This document shows, in pieces, positions 5,682 to 7,435 of a stretch of DNA of 7,435 nucleotides. The stretch covers positions 1-7,435 of the forward strand of contig ONFW01000036.1 of the NCBI GenBank assembly GCA_900317215.1. The letters run 5' to 3'. The position numbers and the translations under genes were made by a program. Under the pieces are notes generated by a model that was not told the origin of the DNA, did no database searches, and saw nothing but the letters and a program-made list of their open reading frames with translations. The first letter of the stretch is position 1. Each line of letters starts with the position of its first letter. Source of the stretch: an uncultured Eubacteriales bacterium. Its GTDB lineage: Bacteria > Bacillota > Clostridia > Oscillospirales > Acutalibacteraceae.

Positions 5682-7435
5682 ATGACTATATGCAAAAACT
5701 GCGGTACTGTATATGACGAGTATTACGGTGTATGCCCGAAATGCGGAACAATATACACTCCCGACGAGCCTGCTCCCTCAGAAATCGAACAGCCGAAAGC
5801 CCCCGAGCCTGATCTTGCAAGGCTCATCAATGAAACACCAAAGGCCGCAAGCACCGAGATACCGGTAATAAATTCAGATCCTGTCCCCGATCTTGACGCG
5901 ACTATCCCGATGAATACAAAGCCCTTCGATCCCGACGCTACCGTCCCGATGAATACAAAGCCCTTCGATCCCGACGCTACCGTCACGATGAGTGCAAAGC
6001 CCTTCGATCCCGACGCTACCGTCCCGATGAACACAAAGCCCTTCGATCCCGACGCTACCGTCCCGATGAGAACTCCCGTTCAACAGCAGGAGCCTTATGC
6101 TCAACAGGCGCCGAATCCGTATTCACCTCCTCAAGTACAAGATCCCTACGCTCCCCCTGCTGACAGAAATTTCGGTCAGACACAGGACGTGATACTTCCG
6201 CCCGGCAATCAGGCAGGACAATACGGAGATCAATACAGCTCTGCGGAAACAGTTGTCTCGGTCAAAAACGCACAGACTCCCAAGAAAAAAGGCTCAACAG
6301 GCAAGATCATCGCCATCATAGTTATCATCTGCGTAGTTCTTGCCGGCATCGGAGTCGGCGTATATTTCCTGTGGCTCAGACCTCAGCCCGCTGACCAAGG
6401 CTCAGGAACCACAGAAAGCTCAGTGGCCTCAGACCCCGAGACGCTGAAGAATAACGCAAAGAGTCTTAATATGTCTATCATGAACGTCTATGCAGGAGTT
6501 AAAAACGGAATGATAAATTCCTCCTGCTCCGATGAAGAGCTCCAGGGACTTGACCCCGCAAAGCTTCCCGCTCCTACAGCATCGGATGATGAAAAGGAGG
6601 AAAAGGCAAACGCACTGACGATAAGGGATGTTGCGACATATTCCGGCAAAACAGATATCTTCAACGACTCCACGGTAGGATTCTATTCCTACGGCGGCGC
6701 CGAGGTATTCCCTAAGGAAGAAAAGTCCGGAACTCCCCTCACAATGGAAACCACTATCGGTCAAATAAGAAACGCTCAGTCCGCTGAGTCAAAGCCTGCT
6801 GAAAGCTCCATACCTGAGGAAAGCTCAAAGCCCGAGGAAAGCTCTTCAGTCGAGCAGTCTTCCGACACCTTAGACCCCGAAACAATGAGAAACAATGCAA
6901 AGGATCTGTATGGGTACACACTGAAGCTCTTTTCCGCAGTTATGAACGGCACGATCAATTCCTCAACTCCTTCAAGCGCACTTAACGGACTTGACCCGAC
7001 AAGGCTTCCTGCTCCGGACGCGTCAACCTCACAGAGGGTGGCAATGGCAAACGCACTCACCATGCAGGATGTCATAACATATTCCGGAAAAACAGCCACC
7101 TTCGATTCCTCAACCATAGGCTACTATGCTTATGCTAACGGAGAGATCGTCTATAAGGAGGATAGCAGCAGCACATCCCTCACTCCCCTTACCCTTTACA
7201 CGACTCTCGGAGATATTAGAGGTGTTGAACCGCAGCAAAGCTCAGAGCCCTCCAAGCCCGAAAGCTCCGCCGATGACCGTGAGCTCATGGCAGAAAAGGC
7301 CATAGTTCTCACCAATGCAGTAAGGAATCTTTACGATGAAGTATGCGCCGGTACAATAAACAAGAGCAATCCCGGGGAAGTCAACTCCTCAAAGCTCCCC
7401 GACAGAAAAGCTAACGCAACGACAAGGAAACAAGC
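5682..7435 (+). CDS. Zinc-ribbon single-pass membrane protein with tandem extracytoplasmic domains (3' end outside window)
   Basis: Open frame to the window edge; 584 residues are visible. Order: an N-terminal zinc ribbon with C4-x2-C7 and C18-x2-C21; a disordered acidic segment; five 13-residue repeats at 70-131 (consensus D-P-D-A-T-V-P-M-N-T-K-P-F); a Q/P-rich stretch 132-185; K201-K202-K203 and a membrane span at about 208-231; then at least three domain copies at about 251-363, 398-513 and 534 onward. Copies are joined by E/S/P linkers (364-397, 514-533). Copies 1 and 2 share D-P-E-T, N-N-A-K, I-N-S-S, L-P-A-P, A-N-A-L-T and T-Y-S-G-K-T in order. There is no signal peptide, and basic residues precede the span, so the zinc ribbon should be cytosolic and the copies outside. 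Zinc-ribbon plus membrane-span proteins are frequent in Clostridia, usually without known function. GGAGG seven bases before ATG 5682 fixes the start. The preceding lipoprotein carries the same domain. Confidence 0.92.
   Translation, partial: MTICKNCGTVYDEYYGVCPKCGTIYTPDEPAPSEIEQPKAPEPDLARLINETPKAASTEIPVINSDPVPDLDATIPMNTKPFDPDATVPMNTKPFDPDATVTMSAKPFDPDATVPMNTKPFDPDATVPMRTPVQQQEPYAQQAPNPYSPPQVQDPYAPPADRNFGQTQDVILPPGNQAGQYGDQYSSAETVVSVKNAQTPKKKGSTGKIIAIIVIICVVLAGIGVGVYFLWLRPQPADQGSGTTESSVASDPETLKNNAKSLNMSIMNVYAGVKNGMINSSCSDEELQGLDPAKLPAPTASDDEKEEKANALTIRDVATYSGKTDIFNDSTVGFYSYGGAEVFPKEEKSGTPLTMETTIGQIRNAQSAESKPAESSIPEESSKPEESSSVEQSSDTLDPETMRNNAKDLYGYTLKLFSAVMNGTINSSTPSSALNGLDPTRLPAPDASTSQRVAMANALTMQDVITYSGKTATFDSSTIGYYAYANGEIVYKEDSSSTSLTPLTLYTTLGDIRGVEPQQSSEPSKPESSADDRELMAEKAIVLTNAVRNLYDEVCAGTINKSNPGEVNSSKLPDRKANATTRKQ
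5889..6083 (+). repeat. Five-copy 39-bp in-frame tandem repeat
   Basis: Units start at 5889, 5928, 5967, 6006 and 6045, each 39 bases (13 codons). Units 2 and 4 differ by one synonymous base (AAT/AAC). Unit 3 differs from unit 2 at three bases, all changing the residue. Unit 1 is more diverged at its start and unit 5 at its end. Near-identity at silent positions points to recent expansion by slippage or recombination, so copy number may vary between strains. It encodes the T-V-P-M linker repeats of the zinc-ribbon protein. Confidence 0.95.
6432..7435 (+). repeat. Tandem domain copies within the zinc-ribbon protein
   Basis: Three successive copies of a domain of about 113 residues begin near 6432, 6873 and 7281; the third is cut by the window end. 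Divergence between copies is substantial at DNA level, so this is an old protein-domain duplication, not a recent DNA repeat. Each copy reads as an opening helix pair, an L-P-A-P or L-P-D turn, an A-N-A helix, beta strands rich in Tyr, and a T-x-G-x-I-R end. Confidence 0.85.

Noticed and set aside
5889..6083. Possible CRISPR-like array
   Set aside because: The units are directly adjacent without spacers, are multiples of three and lie in frame within a clear coding gene.
5874..6104. Minus-strand open frame made of regular G-I-E-G-L repeats
   Set aside because: It is the antisense shadow of the 39-bp repeat; a second minus-strand frame at 5723-6034 is another shadow of the same repeats. Neither has a ribosome site.

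Overview
The window looks like a chromosomal segment from a low-to-moderate GC Gram-positive anaerobe of the Clostridia, most likely Ruminococcus-like (Oscillospiraceae). The basis is strong AGGAGG-type ribosome sites, TTGAAA/TATAAT-type promoters, an Rrf2 regulator, a YczE/YitT-type membrane protein, an XRE-type regulator with a CPIG tail motif, lipoproteins, and a zinc-ribbon membrane protein with E/S/P-rich linkers. This placement is inferred from style and family membership; no marker gene is present. I see no rRNA, tRNA, CRISPR array, insertion sequence or phage structural gene.

Region 1 (1-2741, plus strand) is a probable operon. It has the 3' end of a Q/P-rich protein, then a 397-aa cytosolic protein of unknown function (153-1346), a lipoprotein with a long Ser/Thr/Glu linker (1361-2110) and a 154-aa helical protein with an acidic tail (2169-2633). 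A strong hairpin at 2707-2735 closes it and also serves the convergent gene downstream.

Region 2 (2787-3525) is an Rrf2 regulator on the minus strand, with three cysteines placed as in Fe-S-binding Rrf2 proteins. Its promoter has a perfect dyad over the -10 box, which suggests self-repression. The approximately 300-bp divergent gap also carries an extended -10 promoter for the plus-strand YczE-like membrane protein (3526-4221) and an imperfect hairpin between the two promoters.

Region 3 (4222-4641) has no obvious intact gene. Its minus strand holds two short, protein-like reading frames that join if one frameshift is assumed, and a hairpin with a T-run lies at their 3' end. I read it as a degraded or frameshifted small gene.

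Region 4 (4570-7435, plus strand) starts with a near-consensus promoter driving an XRE-type regulator (4642-5100) and a small lipoprotein (5133-5600). After a terminator-like hairpin comes a large zinc-ribbon, single-pass membrane protein (5682 to beyond the window). That protein has a cytosolic zinc ribbon, five 13-residue repeats containing a T-V-P-M core, one membrane span, and then at least three copies of an extracytoplasmic domain separated by E/S/P linkers. The small lipoprotein appears to carry one copy of the same domain. This shared, apparently undescribed domain is the most interesting thing in the window.
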